Position numbers and translations under genes: made by a program
Part shown: piece after piece, positions 53,637 through 61,485 of the stretch
How the letters are laid out: the number at the start of each line of letters is the position of its first letter
How positions within the stretch are numbered: position 1 is the first letter of the stretch
The notes under the pieces: model-generated
What the model was told of the DNA's origin: nothing
What the model saw: the letters and a program-made list of their open reading frames with translations, nothing else
Databases searched by the model: none
Origin: Actinomyces graevenitzii C83
GTDB taxonomy: Bacteria; Actinomycetota; Actinomycetes; Actinomycetales; Actinomycetaceae
Direction: 5' to 3'
NCBI RefSeq assembly: GCF_000239695.1
Contig: NZ_JH470339.1
Coordinates: forward strand, 62,001 to 126,000
Length of the DNA: 64,000 nucleotides

Positions 53637-54360
53637 GATTAACCGCCTCGACTACAACCCATTGCGTGCCGTTGTATTCAAGCTTTACGGCAGCCCACCG
53701 TGATTGATTCTGAAAATATCGTGTAGTCCCATCACTGTAATATTGCGTGAAAGCATTGCGCTCAAAGTCTACTTGTATCATTACTTCCTGTTTAAAGTCA
53801 TTTCTGCGAAAAGCATCAGTGAATTTAACTGTGACCGGGTCAGTCCAGCCACCTAAAGTATGATTTTCTTTTGCGTGTTCCACTGGTTTTGTTGCCATAA
53901 AACCGTTGCCCGGACACAATTCCTTGTATTCGCTAGTTTTTCCAGTGGTGTAGATGTAGTAGTAGAGCTGTACCCAATATTTGGCGGTAGCTATTGCACC
54001 GTCATCACTATTGACTGTGATCAGCTCTGGTTTGGGTGGTGGCGGCGTGGCCAGGGCCCGCTTCTTAGAGGCTTCCAGCTCTGGTGTCATGATGAGTGTC
54101 GGGCTAGCTGTAGCACCGGGCGTGGCAGCTACAGTAGGCGCGCCGGTTGCGGTAGGCACACCACTGGCCCTGGTTTTACTGCTGGCTTTTGGCGTGGCGG
54201 TGCCTGCTTTAGTGTGTGCATTGGCGACGGCGGCCTTACTGCTAGCCGTGTTTGAAGCGTTTTGTTCCTGGCCCCCACTACACCCAGCCAACCCCGAGCA
54301 GGCCAGTAGTGTTAAGGCCAGTGCGGCCTGAAAGCTGCGTTTAGTTACTACGACCCCCAT
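53626..54360 (-). CDS. Lipoprotein A of the tandem cassette array
   Basis: 244 residues, the first intact unit of the minus-strand array. The N-terminus MGVVVTKRSFQ differs from the MK(T/K)P of the other copies. The lipobox is LAGC with Cys27. The longest linker of the set (TATGAPTVAATPGATASPTL) precedes LIMTPELEASKKRALATPPP. GAIATAKYWVQLYYYIYTTG, ELCPGN, GGWTDPVTVKFTDAFRRNDF and WVVVEAVNREI follow. A GGGGGAACACA site precedes ATG 54360. It probably shares a transcript with its PKD partner and perhaps the following cassettes. Confidence 0.85.
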   Translation of the reverse strand: MGVVVTKRSFQAALALTLLACSGLAGCSGGQEQNASNTASSKAAVANAHTKAGTATPKASSKTRASGVPTATGAPTVAATPGATASPTLIMTPELEASKKRALATPPPPKPELITVNSDDGAIATAKYWVQLYYYIYTTGKTSEYKELCPGNGFMATKPVEHAKENHTLGGWTDPVTVKFTDAFRRNDFKQEVMIQVDFERNAFTQYYSDGTTRYFQNQSRWAAVKLEYNGTQWVVVEAVNREI

Positions 54361-54434
54361 TGTGTTCCCCCGTGATTTATCTACACTGATGAAGCTTTAA
54401 GGGAGTGTTGGGGAAGTATTACAAAGCATGGTAC

Positions 54435-54462
54435 ATAACACCCCGTACTTTTGGAGTGTTAT
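54435..54462. promoter_or_regulatory. Inverted repeat upstream of the lipoprotein array
   Basis: ATAACACCCC (54435-54444) and GGAGTGTTAT (54453-54462) form 10-bp arms with one mismatch about 75 bases upstream of lipoprotein A. It is a candidate operator or promoter region. A related stretch recurs at 54829-54852 ahead of the possible sixth unit. Confidence 0.45.
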
Positions 54463-54579
54463 ACACTGTGTTTAGTAATGCCTAATATTTTAGGTCTGTA
54501 ATCTGGATCTCGCAGGCAAATCAAAAAACCTGCACTAATGTGTCTCAAGCCACTAATAAAACTGAGAAAAATTGCTTCC

Positions 54580-54777
54580 TCAGGTGTTGGTAGATATCAG
54601 GTTGAGCCTCAGGATGGGGCTGCTTGAGGTGGTAGCAGTGCTGTTTGCTTTGGCGACGACGCCGCCCAGCTTGGTTGAGTCAGTAGTGTTGGAGTTAGCG
54701 CCGCTGAGCGTGGCACGCTCTGGCGACACTGAAACTAGCGCCATTTGTGTGGCGCCTAGATAGAGTCCCCGCTGCAT
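54580..54777 (-). pseudogene. Possible remnant of a sixth lipoprotein unit
   Basis: A 65-codon frame (MQRGLYLGATQMALVSV, then SGANSNTTDSTKLGGVVAKA) is preceded by CTCATGATCAAC and a stretch resembling the upstream region of lipoprotein A. The Ser/Thr/Ala/Lys-rich part resembles the lipoprotein linkers, but there is no lipobox and no folded domain. It may equally be a chance open frame. Confidence 0.35.
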
Positions 54778-55122
54778 TCCCTCATGATCAACATTGCTTG
54801 ATTAGTTAAGGAAGTAATGAGGGCTGCTACAAAACATGCTACATAACGCCCCACATTATTAGGTTGCTGTTTAGAGCTTTTAGTAATGCGTGGGTTAGTG
54901 TGTTTGGTGATACGTAAAATTTTAGGCTCACCCCGAGCCCTACATGGCTAAATCAAAATCCCGGAACAACACCTCGTGAATCTGCGCCCGTATTTGTAAA
55001 AACTACGCAATCTGTAAAAACTATGCACGTGTTATTCTGCCCAGTTTGAGTGGCTAAGGCTCTCTCAATCAAGCTCAAACGGCCAGGGTTCGCTTAGCCC
55101 AGGTCAAGCAGGTAAGCCTCGC
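54778..55122. other. Intergenic region upstream of the array
   Basis: Bases 54829-54890 repeat, with changes, the upstream region of lipoprotein A (ACATAACGCCCC, later TTTAGTAATGC). The rest, to the exonuclease stop, shows direct repeats (CAGGTCAAG twice near 55100-55130, and GTAAAAACTA...GCA twice near 54997-55026) but no gene. Confidence 0.5.
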
Positions 55123-55854
55123 TCAGCCCAGGTCAAGTGGCCAGGACTCGCTAGCGGGAACGGCATCAGGGCGCGTCTTACTGAGCCACTGGTTGAAGGA
55201 GCGCGCCCACTTGGCGTGCGAGCGGGCTTGCCAAGCATTAGCCTCAGTCAGGTTTAACTGTGCCAACTGCTTATGCTTAAGTGCCATCGTCTGCAAAACA
55301 TCCAATGTGGCCTGCACATCTACCTCAGCGGTGTGCAGCCGCTCGTCGTTTTCGACGCCGTAAACCTCAATCAGGTTCTCCAACTTGCGCTTGCCTTTAC
55401 GCCAGCGCTCTAGCTCTCGATCCAGTACCAGCGGATCTAGCACCGGCGTTGGCTCACCGCCCAAACGCTCGGTTAGTGTGGCTAGGCCGTGGCGCTTAAG
55501 CTCAGATTCCATCAGGGTTAGGTCATAGCTGGCGTTAAAAATGACTAGCGGAATCGACGCCTGCAGCGCCTCAACAATATGGGTGGCGAGCTGCTCCAAA
55601 ACCTCCTCAATGAGGGCGCCGTGAGTTTTAGCCACCTCGTTGGTAATTCCGTGCACGGCCGTGGCGCCGGCGGGAATCTCGACGCCGGGATTGGCCAGCC
55701 AGGTGCTTACGGTGTCTTGGGTGCGGGTGGGGGCGTCGCTACTGGCAGGGCGGAACACCAAAGCGGCCGTCACCAGCCGGTCATGGCGAGGGTCAACCCC
55801 GGTAGTTTCCGTATCGAAGCCCAATAAGGGGCCGTTAAACCATGGTGTGCTCAT
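55123..55854 (-). CDS. 3'-5' exonuclease, DnaQ-like DEDDh family
   Basis: 243 residues with the exonuclease motifs in order: Exo I LLGFDTETTGVD (Asp14, Glu16), then VHGITNEVA, Exo II VIFNASYDLTLME and Exo III RLHTAEVDVQATLDVL. It has only the exonuclease domain and no GIY-YIG or BRCT part. It could be a free-standing proofreading or DNA-repair exonuclease, or an RNase of the same fold, and the substrate is not readable. It is transcribed alone on the minus strand. Confidence 0.88.
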   Translation of the reverse strand: MSTPWFNGPLLGFDTETTGVDPRHDRLVTAALVFRPASSDAPTRTQDTVSTWLANPGVEIPAGATAVHGITNEVAKTHGALIEEVLEQLATHIVEALQASIPLVIFNASYDLTLMESELKRHGLATLTERLGGEPTPVLDPLVLDRELERWRKGKRKLENLIEVYGVENDERLHTAEVDVQATLDVLQTMALKHKQLAQLNLTEANAWQARSHAKWARSFNQWLSKTRPDAVPASESWPLDLG

Positions 55855-56340
55855 GTTTTCTCCTGGTGGATGCGATTTGGTGGATAAGTTGTGCTTTGGT
55901 GGCTGACGGCTGCCGGGGTACCTATAGCGCCGGGTGTCGGGTGCCAGGTGCCTGGGCTGTCGGATTGGCTAGGCCGCAGGTGCCGATGCAATGACAGACA
56001 ATGCTGCCGGCATGACACTCCGGGCCGGGTGTTACTTTAAGTTTGGCATGTCTATACCCCTCGCTAAGGTGCCATTTTTACGTCATTTTGGCGGGGATAG
56101 GGGAGCGCCGGGGATAGAGGCGGCGGCAGGAGCGGGAGATAGGGGGGCAGGGACAGGAGTGACGGCAGGGGTGGGGGTAACGCCGGTGGCGGGGGCGACG
56201 ACGTCGTAAAAGCCAGCTGGGACCGAAGCTGTCTGCTGCTGGAACTGAAAGCCGTCTGCTGCTGGAACTGAAAGCCTACGCTAAGTCCTTACAGGTGCTG
56301 TACAGACAATAAAACCAGTATGTTTGCCAAAAAATTTATT
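55855..56340. other. Intergenic region with G-rich tract and 23-bp duplication
   Basis: No convincing gene. Bases 56093-56147 hold several runs of three to six G on the plus strand, and GGAG/GGCAGG words continue to 56195. A 23-base unit GTCTGCTGCTGGAACTGAAA plus GCC is repeated directly at 56231-56253 and 56254-56276. Confidence 0.6.
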
Positions 56341-56364
56341 TACCCGCTTAACCCAGGTGAAATT

Positions 56365-56391
56365 TTGACCTAGAACACGGTAAAGTAATAC
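56365..56391 (+). promoter_or_regulatory. Possible ptsH promoter
   Basis: TTGACC (56365-56370) with TAATAC (56386-56391, 15-base spacing). The context TTGACCTAG...GGTAAAGT also resembles the rplM promoter but with shorter spacing. AGGAG at 56459 serves ATG 56472. Confidence 0.4.
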
Positions 56392-56471
56392 CCGGCACGC
56401 GCGGCGACCTGCGGCGCGTTCTCGTAGCTACCAGCCAACGCTGGCAATAACTTCAGTCAAGGAGAATGTTT

Positions 56472-56738
56472 ATGGCACAGGTAACCGCCACCATCGCCTC
56501 CAAGGTCGGCCTACACGCTCGTCCTGCCGCTGCTTTCGTCAAGGCCGTTGGCGAACAGGGCATCCCGGTCACCATTGCCAAGGAAGGCGGCAGCCCGGTA
56601 GACGCTTCCTACATCCTCGGTGTCATGACCCTAGGCGCCACTTTCGGTGACGTCGTCACCCTGACCAGCGAGGCCGAGGGTGCCGAGGCCGGTCTGGAAG
56701 CCCTCAAGGCTCTACTGGAGACCGACCTGGACGCCTGA
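56472..56738 (+). CDS. ptsH: Phosphocarrier protein HPr
   Basis: Carries phosphate from enzyme I to sugar-specific PTS enzymes. The 88-residue product has the phosphorylated His15 in KVGLHARPAA and Ser46 in PVDASYILGVMTLGA, the regulatory site in Gram-positive bacteria. The motif is ASYILG rather than the common KSLLG, so kinase recognition is uncertain. I choose ATG 56472, 8 bases after AGGAG, over ATG 56466. It is a lone gene with its own terminator. Other PTS genes are not in the window. Confidence 0.97.
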   Translation: MAQVTATIASKVGLHARPAAAFVKAVGEQGIPVTIAKEGGSPVDASYILGVMTLGATFGDVVTLTSEAEGAEAGLEALKALLETDLDA

Positions 56739-56754
56739 TACGTCTAAACTTAAG

Positions 56755-56788
56755 CCCCCGCCAGCGTTTTTACGCAGCGGGGGTTTTT
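56755..56788 (+). terminator. Rho-independent terminator after ptsH
   Basis: CCCCCGC (56755-56761) pairs with GCGGGGG (56777-56783), with an inner GCG/CGC, and TTTTTGTTTG follows. Confidence 0.9.
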
Positions 56789-56809
56789 GTTTGTCTTTAA
56801 TATTGGCCT

Positions 56810-57730
56810 ATGACGACTGTTGTTGCGGTAGATGGTTCGGCCCTGGGCAATCCCGGTCCGGCTGGTTGGGCTTGGTACGTGGACGAAAACTGCTGGGCGG
56901 CTGGGGGATGGCCTAGCAGCAGCAATAATCGGGGCGAACTTACAGCGCTGTTGGAGCTACTGAAAGCCACGGCCCCCACCAATGAGGAATTGCATGTGCT
57001 GGCTGATTCGCAGTACGTGATTAATTCGGTGACTAAATGGATAGCGGGCTGGAAAGCTAATGGTTGGCGTAAAGCCGATAAAAAACCAGTGGTTAATGTT
57101 GACTTAATGCAGGCTATCGATAAAGCCATTACTGGCCGTAAGGTGAGTTTTGAATGGGTGCGTGGTCACAGCGGCCACCCCCTCAATGAAGCCGCTGATG
57201 ATAAGGCCCGCGCCGCCGCCAGGGCTTATCAGCATCACAGCTCGGTGGAGAGTGGCCCGGGGTGGACTCGCGGGGAAAATAAGGGGACTACGACGACGGC
57301 GCCCGGCTCAGCTCAGGGGTCGACGACGGCGCCCGGCTCAGCTCAGGGGTCGAAGTCTGCTAGTAAAGCTGCTAGCCAGCCAAATGAAAAACAGGTGAAG
57401 ACTAGTGCTAATACGTCAGGTGAGGCGAAAACTATGTCTAGCCAACAAAAAATTGCTAATGCACAGCAGAGCATCGCTGCTTTGCAACAACAGATTGCGC
57501 AGACGCAACGAGAAATTGCCTCAGAACAGCAAAAGATAGTTGCCGCCCACCAAAGCATTGTGACGATTCAACAAAATATCACGGCAGCGCAACAAAAGAT
57601 CGCCAAGATTCAACAAAGAATTGCTAGCGCACAGCAAAAAATTGTCTCAGCGCAGCAAGAAATTTTATCTGCTAACCGCCACGGCGGACGCGCTAAATCA
57701 GCTGACGCTAACCCCGACACCCTGTTTTAG
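56810..57730 (+). CDS. Ribonuclease HI with C-terminal heptad-repeat tail
   Basis: 306 residues. The RNase HI domain (1 to about 145) degrades RNA in RNA-DNA hybrids. Its acidic residues are Asp8 (VVAVDGSALGNPG), Glu43 (NNRGEL), Asp66 (VLADSQYV) and Asp near 129 (NEAADDKAR). WVRGHSGHPLNEAAD is typical. A Ser/Thr/Gly/Pro linker includes a duplicated TTAPGSAQGS. Residues about 208-290 are eleven consecutive 7-residue units of the form I-A-x-x-Q-Q-x, a probable coiled coil. The RNase H fusions I recall carry an N-terminal hybrid-binding domain instead, so this tail is unusual. Its partner is unknown. Confidence 0.88.
   Translation: MTTVVAVDGSALGNPGPAGWAWYVDENCWAAGGWPSSSNNRGELTALLELLKATAPTNEELHVLADSQYVINSVTKWIAGWKANGWRKADKKPVVNVDLMQAIDKAITGRKVSFEWVRGHSGHPLNEAADDKARAAARAYQHHSSVESGPGWTRGENKGTTTTAPGSAQGSTTAPGSAQGSKSASKAASQPNEKQVKTSANTSGEAKTMSSQQKIANAQQSIAALQQQIAQTQREIASEQQKIVAAHQSIVTIQQNITAAQQKIAKIQQRIASAQQKIVSAQQEILSANRHGGRAKSADANPDTLF
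57291..57350 (+). repeat. 30-bp direct duplication in the RNase HI linker
   Basis: The 30-base unit that contains GACGACGGCGCCCGGCTCAG occurs twice, head to tail, and keeps the frame. Confidence 0.9.
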
Positions 57731-57763
57731 GGGCAGGCCGCACGTTTAACGTGAAACAAAAAG

Positions 57764-57803
57764 ATGTGGGCCGGAATGTAAATTCCGGCCCACATTGCTT
57801 TTA
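57764..57803. terminator. Bidirectional terminator between the RNase HI gene and ackA
   Basis: A perfect 14-bp stem (57764-57777 with 57782-57795) closes loop GTAA. It is flanked by A-rich and T-rich DNA between convergent genes. Confidence 0.9.
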
Positions 57804-57870
57804 ACCCCGGTTAGCTTTGCGGCAACAACGCGGCGCCACTGGCGCCGCTAGTACTAGCGCGGCTTATGCC

Positions 57871-59055
57871 TCAGACCAGGCTCATGGCCTGGCGGGCGAT
57901 GGCCAGTTCCTCGTTGGTGGGTACTACCAGCACCTTCACCTTCGAGTCGGGGGTGGACACCACGCGCGGCTCGGGGCTGCGCTGGTTGTTGGCCTGCTCA
58001 TCTAGCTCAACACCCAACCAACCCAGGCGAGCGCACAGCTCGGCGCGGATGGCGGCGTCGTTCTCACCAATACCAGCGGTGAAGGTGAGGGCATCTAGGC
58101 CACCCATGACGGCGGTGTAAGAACCCACGTACTTGAGTAGGCGGTGAATGTAGATGTCCATGGCTTCGCGGGCCTGGGTGTCGCCGGCGTCGATACGCTT
58201 CCACACTTCACGCATGTCGTTGTCGCCGCACAGGCCCTTCATGCCGGATTCGCGGTTGAACAGGTGGTCCAGCTCCTGGGCGTCCATCCCGGCCACGCGG
58301 GCCAGGTGGAATACTGCAGCCGGGTCGATGTCGCCGGTGCGGGTGCCCATAACCAGGCCCTCCAGCGGGGTTAGACCCATGGAGGTGTCTACCGCGCGCC
58401 CGCACACAACAGCGGAGGCGCTGGCGCCGTTACCCAGGTGCAGCACAATCTGCTTGAGGTCGTCGCGACCTAGCAGCTGGCTGACAGTAGAGGAAACGTA
58501 CTGGTGGCTGGTGCCGTGGGCGCCGTAGCGGCGAATCTCGTACTTGTCAGCAACCTCGCGGTTCAGGGCGTAACGCGCGGAGGCTTCGGGCAGGCCCTGG
58601 AAGAAAGCGGTGTCGAAAACAACCACGTGCGGCACATCGGGCAGCAGCTGGCGAGCCACGCGGATACCGGCTAGGGCCGGGCCGTTGTGTAGCGGGCCTA
58701 GCGGAATTAGCGCCTCCACCCGGTTTTCTACCGCCTCGTCCACCAGGGCGGGGCCGTCAAAGTAGCGTCCACCTTGCACTACGCGGTGACCGACGGCGGC
58801 AATGTTGGCTTCTGCCAGGGAGGGGCCTTCGCTTTCGAACAGCTCCAGTACCTTGGCTAGGCCGGCGCGGTGGTCAGGTACGGGAGCTTCGATCACGGTC
58901 TTAGCTTCGTCGTGCTTGTGGGTGATCGCGCCCATTTCCTCACCGATACGCTCCACCAGACCCGAGGCCAGAGCCTGACCAGAGTCGGGGTCTACCAGCT
59001 GGTACTTGATGGAGGAAGAACCGGAGTTGATCACCAAAACGGTGTGCAGTGCCAT
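57871..59055 (-). CDS. ackA: Acetate kinase
   Basis: Converts acetyl phosphate and ADP to acetate and ATP. The 394-residue product has VLVINSGSSSIKYQLVD, GHRVVQGGRYF, HLGNGASASAVVCGRAVDTS, the MGTRTGDIDPA active-site loop and LTFTAGIGENDAAIRA. It lies 39 bases after pta on the same strand, forming the pta-ackA operon for overflow acetate production and ATP gain. Confidence 0.98.
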   Translation of the reverse strand: MALHTVLVINSGSSSIKYQLVDPDSGQALASGLVERIGEEMGAITHKHDEAKTVIEAPVPDHRAGLAKVLELFESEGPSLAEANIAAVGHRVVQGGRYFDGPALVDEAVENRVEALIPLGPLHNGPALAGIRVARQLLPDVPHVVVFDTAFFQGLPEASARYALNREVADKYEIRRYGAHGTSHQYVSSTVSQLLGRDDLKQIVLHLGNGASASAVVCGRAVDTSMGLTPLEGLVMGTRTGDIDPAAVFHLARVAGMDAQELDHLFNRESGMKGLCGDNDMREVWKRIDAGDTQAREAMDIYIHRLLKYVGSYTAVMGGLDALTFTAGIGENDAAIRAELCARLGWLGVELDEQANNQRSPEPRVVSTPDSKVKVLVVPTNEELAIARQAMSLV

Positions 59056-59094
59056 AAAAATCCCTTGCGTTACTTGCGTTGTTAGTGCTTGATT

Positions 59095-61152
59095 TTAGCC
59101 CTGTGCCTGTACGGCAGTGATGGCCACGGTGTTAATGATGTCTTCCACCAATGCACCGCGAGACAGGTCGTTTACCGGCTTGTTCAGGCCCTGCAGGATC
59201 GGGCCCACCGCCACCGCTCCAGAAGAACGCTGCACGGCCTTGTAGCCGATGTTACCGCTGGAAAGGTCCGGGAAGATGAACACGTTGGCGCGTCCGGCGA
59301 CGGCGCTACCGGGGGCCTTAGCGGCGGCCACGGAGGGGTCGATGGCGGCGTCGTACTGAATGGGGCCCTCAACGGCCAGCTCAGGGGCCTTTTGACGGAC
59401 CAACTCAGTGGCGGCGCGGACCTTGTCCACATCCGCGCCCTTACCGGAGGTGCCGGTGGAGAAGGACAGCATGGCCACGCGCGGCTCCACCCCAAACTGA
59501 CGGGCGGTTTCAGCCGAAGAAATAGCAATGTCAGCCAGCTGCTCAGCGGTGGGCTCAGGGTTGACGGCGCAGTCACCGTAAACCAGTACGCGGTCTTCAA
59601 GCAGCATCAAGAACACCGAGGAAACAATGGAAGTGCCCGGCTTGGTCTTGATGATCTGGAAGGAAGGCACGATGGTGTGAGCGGTGGTGTGTACCGCGCC
59701 CGAAACCATACCGTCGGCGTCGCCCATGTGCACCATCATGGTGCCAAAGTAGGACACGTCCTGAACCTTTTCGCGGGCCTGCTCCAGGGTGACACCCTTC
59801 TTGGCGCGCAGGCGAGCAAACTCGGTGGCGTACTTTTCTAGCAGCTGCTCGTCGTGCACAGACACGATGCGGGCGCCGGAAATGTTTAGGCCCAGCTCAG
59901 TGGCGCGGGCGTGCACAGCGTTTTCGTCACCCAGCAGCACCACGTTGGCTACGTTGCGGCGTAGCACGGAGTCGGCGGCGCGCAGCACACGGTCGTCTTC
60001 AGACTCGGGCAGCACAATGGTGCGGCGGTCGTTGCGGGCGCGCTCGATCAGTTCGCTTTGGAACATCAGCGGGGTAACCACCTCGGAGCGGGCTACATCC
60101 AGGGCGTCCATAATGCCCTTAACGTCAGCTTCCTGCTCGAAAGTGGTGATGGCGACGTCGATCTTGTGCTTGGAGCCCTGGGCGATGTGAGCCTTAATGG
60201 AACCAGCAGCCAGACCCACCTTGAAGGTGTCCAGGTTAGTGGTGATTATAGGTAGCGAGGTGCTTAGACCCTTGATCAGCTCAGCGGGCACGGTAGGCAG
60301 CGGGAAACCGCCGTTTAGTACCAAACCAGCCAGGGAAGGCATGGCGGTGGAGGCGTGCGCAGCAGCCAGGGCGATGATGATACCTACGCGGTCTGAGGGC
60401 ACAACCACCAGCTGGCCGTCACGTAGACGCTCCATGGCGTGGGAGACGTCCATAGCGCAGATGAGCAGGTCTTCAGCTTCACGTTCTAGCAGTGCCGGGT
60501 CGCCGGAAAGTAGCTGGCCGTCAATAGTGCGCATAACTTCGCCGACGCTGGGGGCGGCCAGTAGCGGCACTTCCGGGATGGAGGTGACGGTTAGTCCTTC
60601 CAGCTTGGACTTAAGCAGGTACTCGATAGCTTCGCGCTCGCTGGGCTTGCAGCGGTTGGCTACCACGGCCACCACCCGGGCGTGCTCGGCTGCGATTTCC
60701 TTAATCGATACCTGGGCGCTGGCTAGTGCTTCGGAGGGGCCCTGGTTGCCGTTTACTACCAGCAGGGTGGGGGCGCCAATGTTGGCTGCTACCTGGGCGT
60801 TTAGGGTCAGTTCGGGGTTGCCGGCGACGCCGTCGTAGTCAGAGCCGTCAATGATGACCACGTCGTGCTCGCGGGCCACATTGCGGTAGGCCTCAATGAT
60901 GGCGGCCATGCCGGCTTCGGGGTCGGCGCGGAATTCGTCCCAGGTGACGCCAATGGCCTGCTCAGCGCTTAGGTGTGAGCCTGAGTGCTCAAGTAGGAGC
61001 GGGGTGAATAGGTCATTTTCACGGTCAAATACGAAGGGGCGGAAAATGCCAACTTTGGCCACCACCTTGGTTAACGCTGAAGCTAGGGACAAAGCCACCA
61101 TTGACTTGCCCGAGCCAGCGCTGGGAGAGCTGATATAAATGCTGTGTGCCAC
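59095..61152 (-). CDS. pta: Phosphate acetyltransferase, long form
   Basis: Converts acetyl-CoA and phosphate to acetyl phosphate. The 685-residue product is the multi-domain type. The N-terminal P-loop region (MAHSIYISSPSAGSGKSMVA) resembles BioD/CobQ proteins, a middle DRTGG domain follows (about 205-330), and the catalytic domain runs from about 355 (RRTIVLPESEDDRVLRAAD, FGTMMVHMGDADGMVSGA, FIFPDLSSGNIGYKAVQR). In E. coli the N-terminal part mediates allosteric control. GTG start at 61152. First gene of pta-ackA. Confidence 0.97.
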   Translation of the reverse strand: MAHSIYISSPSAGSGKSMVALSLASALTKVVAKVGIFRPFVFDRENDLFTPLLLEHSGSHLSAEQAIGVTWDEFRADPEAGMAAIIEAYRNVAREHDVVIIDGSDYDGVAGNPELTLNAQVAANIGAPTLLVVNGNQGPSEALASAQVSIKEIAAEHARVVAVVANRCKPSEREAIEYLLKSKLEGLTVTSIPEVPLLAAPSVGEVMRTIDGQLLSGDPALLEREAEDLLICAMDVSHAMERLRDGQLVVVPSDRVGIIIALAAAHASTAMPSLAGLVLNGGFPLPTVPAELIKGLSTSLPIITTNLDTFKVGLAAGSIKAHIAQGSKHKIDVAITTFEQEADVKGIMDALDVARSEVVTPLMFQSELIERARNDRRTIVLPESEDDRVLRAADSVLRRNVANVVLLGDENAVHARATELGLNISGARIVSVHDEQLLEKYATEFARLRAKKGVTLEQAREKVQDVSYFGTMMVHMGDADGMVSGAVHTTAHTIVPSFQIIKTKPGTSIVSSVFLMLLEDRVLVYGDCAVNPEPTAEQLADIAISSAETARQFGVEPRVAMLSFSTGTSGKGADVDKVRAATELVRQKAPELAVEGPIQYDAAIDPSVAAAKAPGSAVAGRANVFIFPDLSSGNIGYKAVQRSSGAVAVGPILQGLNKPVNDLSRGALVEDIINTVAITAVQAQG

Positions 61153-61485
61153 GCTACAACCTCGGATCTTCTATCAAATCGTTCGCGGGGCGGCCGAGGT
61201 GACCTCGGCGTCCCATGCTCTAAGTCTGCCTCATTGTCATGCTTAACTTTGCCAAGCTTGGCTGTAGGCAGGGGTGAAACATCTCTTATTTTGTGGGTTT
61301 TTGTTAGTTATGTCGGTTTCCGACGGCGCTCGTGCGGGTGTGGTGCTGGTGCCGACGGCGTGCTTTTGGGGCCGACGGCGCAGCTCGGGCCGCCTGGGGT
61401 GAGGTGCCGACGCTGCCCCGGGTAGTACTGCGCCGCACCACCCCGGGCCGTACGCCGGCGTCCTGGGCGCCGTCGTCGTTGTAAC
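61153..61485. other. Intergenic region with GCCGACGGCG repeats
   Basis: This 333-base gap has no credible gene. CCGACGGCG recurs at about 61320, 61352 and 61372, with a weaker copy near 61407. One GCGCCGTCGTC word sits at 61467-61477. The pta promoter should lie near the left end but no clear boxes are seen. Confidence 0.5.

Noticed and set aside
48266..54777. Lipoprotein/PKD pair as a toxin-immunity system
   Set aside because: Tandem paired genes would fit, but neither protein shows a toxin domain, and the putative partner is lost repeatedly while the lipoprotein stays. There is no sequence support.
47782..54900. Mobile element or prophage carrying the repeat-rich region
   Set aside because: No transposase, integrase, phage gene, terminal repeats or tRNA attachment site could be seen. 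The array is best explained by tandem duplication.
55880..55888. DnaA box (GTGGATAA) suggesting an origin
   Set aside because: A single near-match without a cluster of boxes or dnaA/dnaN nearby.
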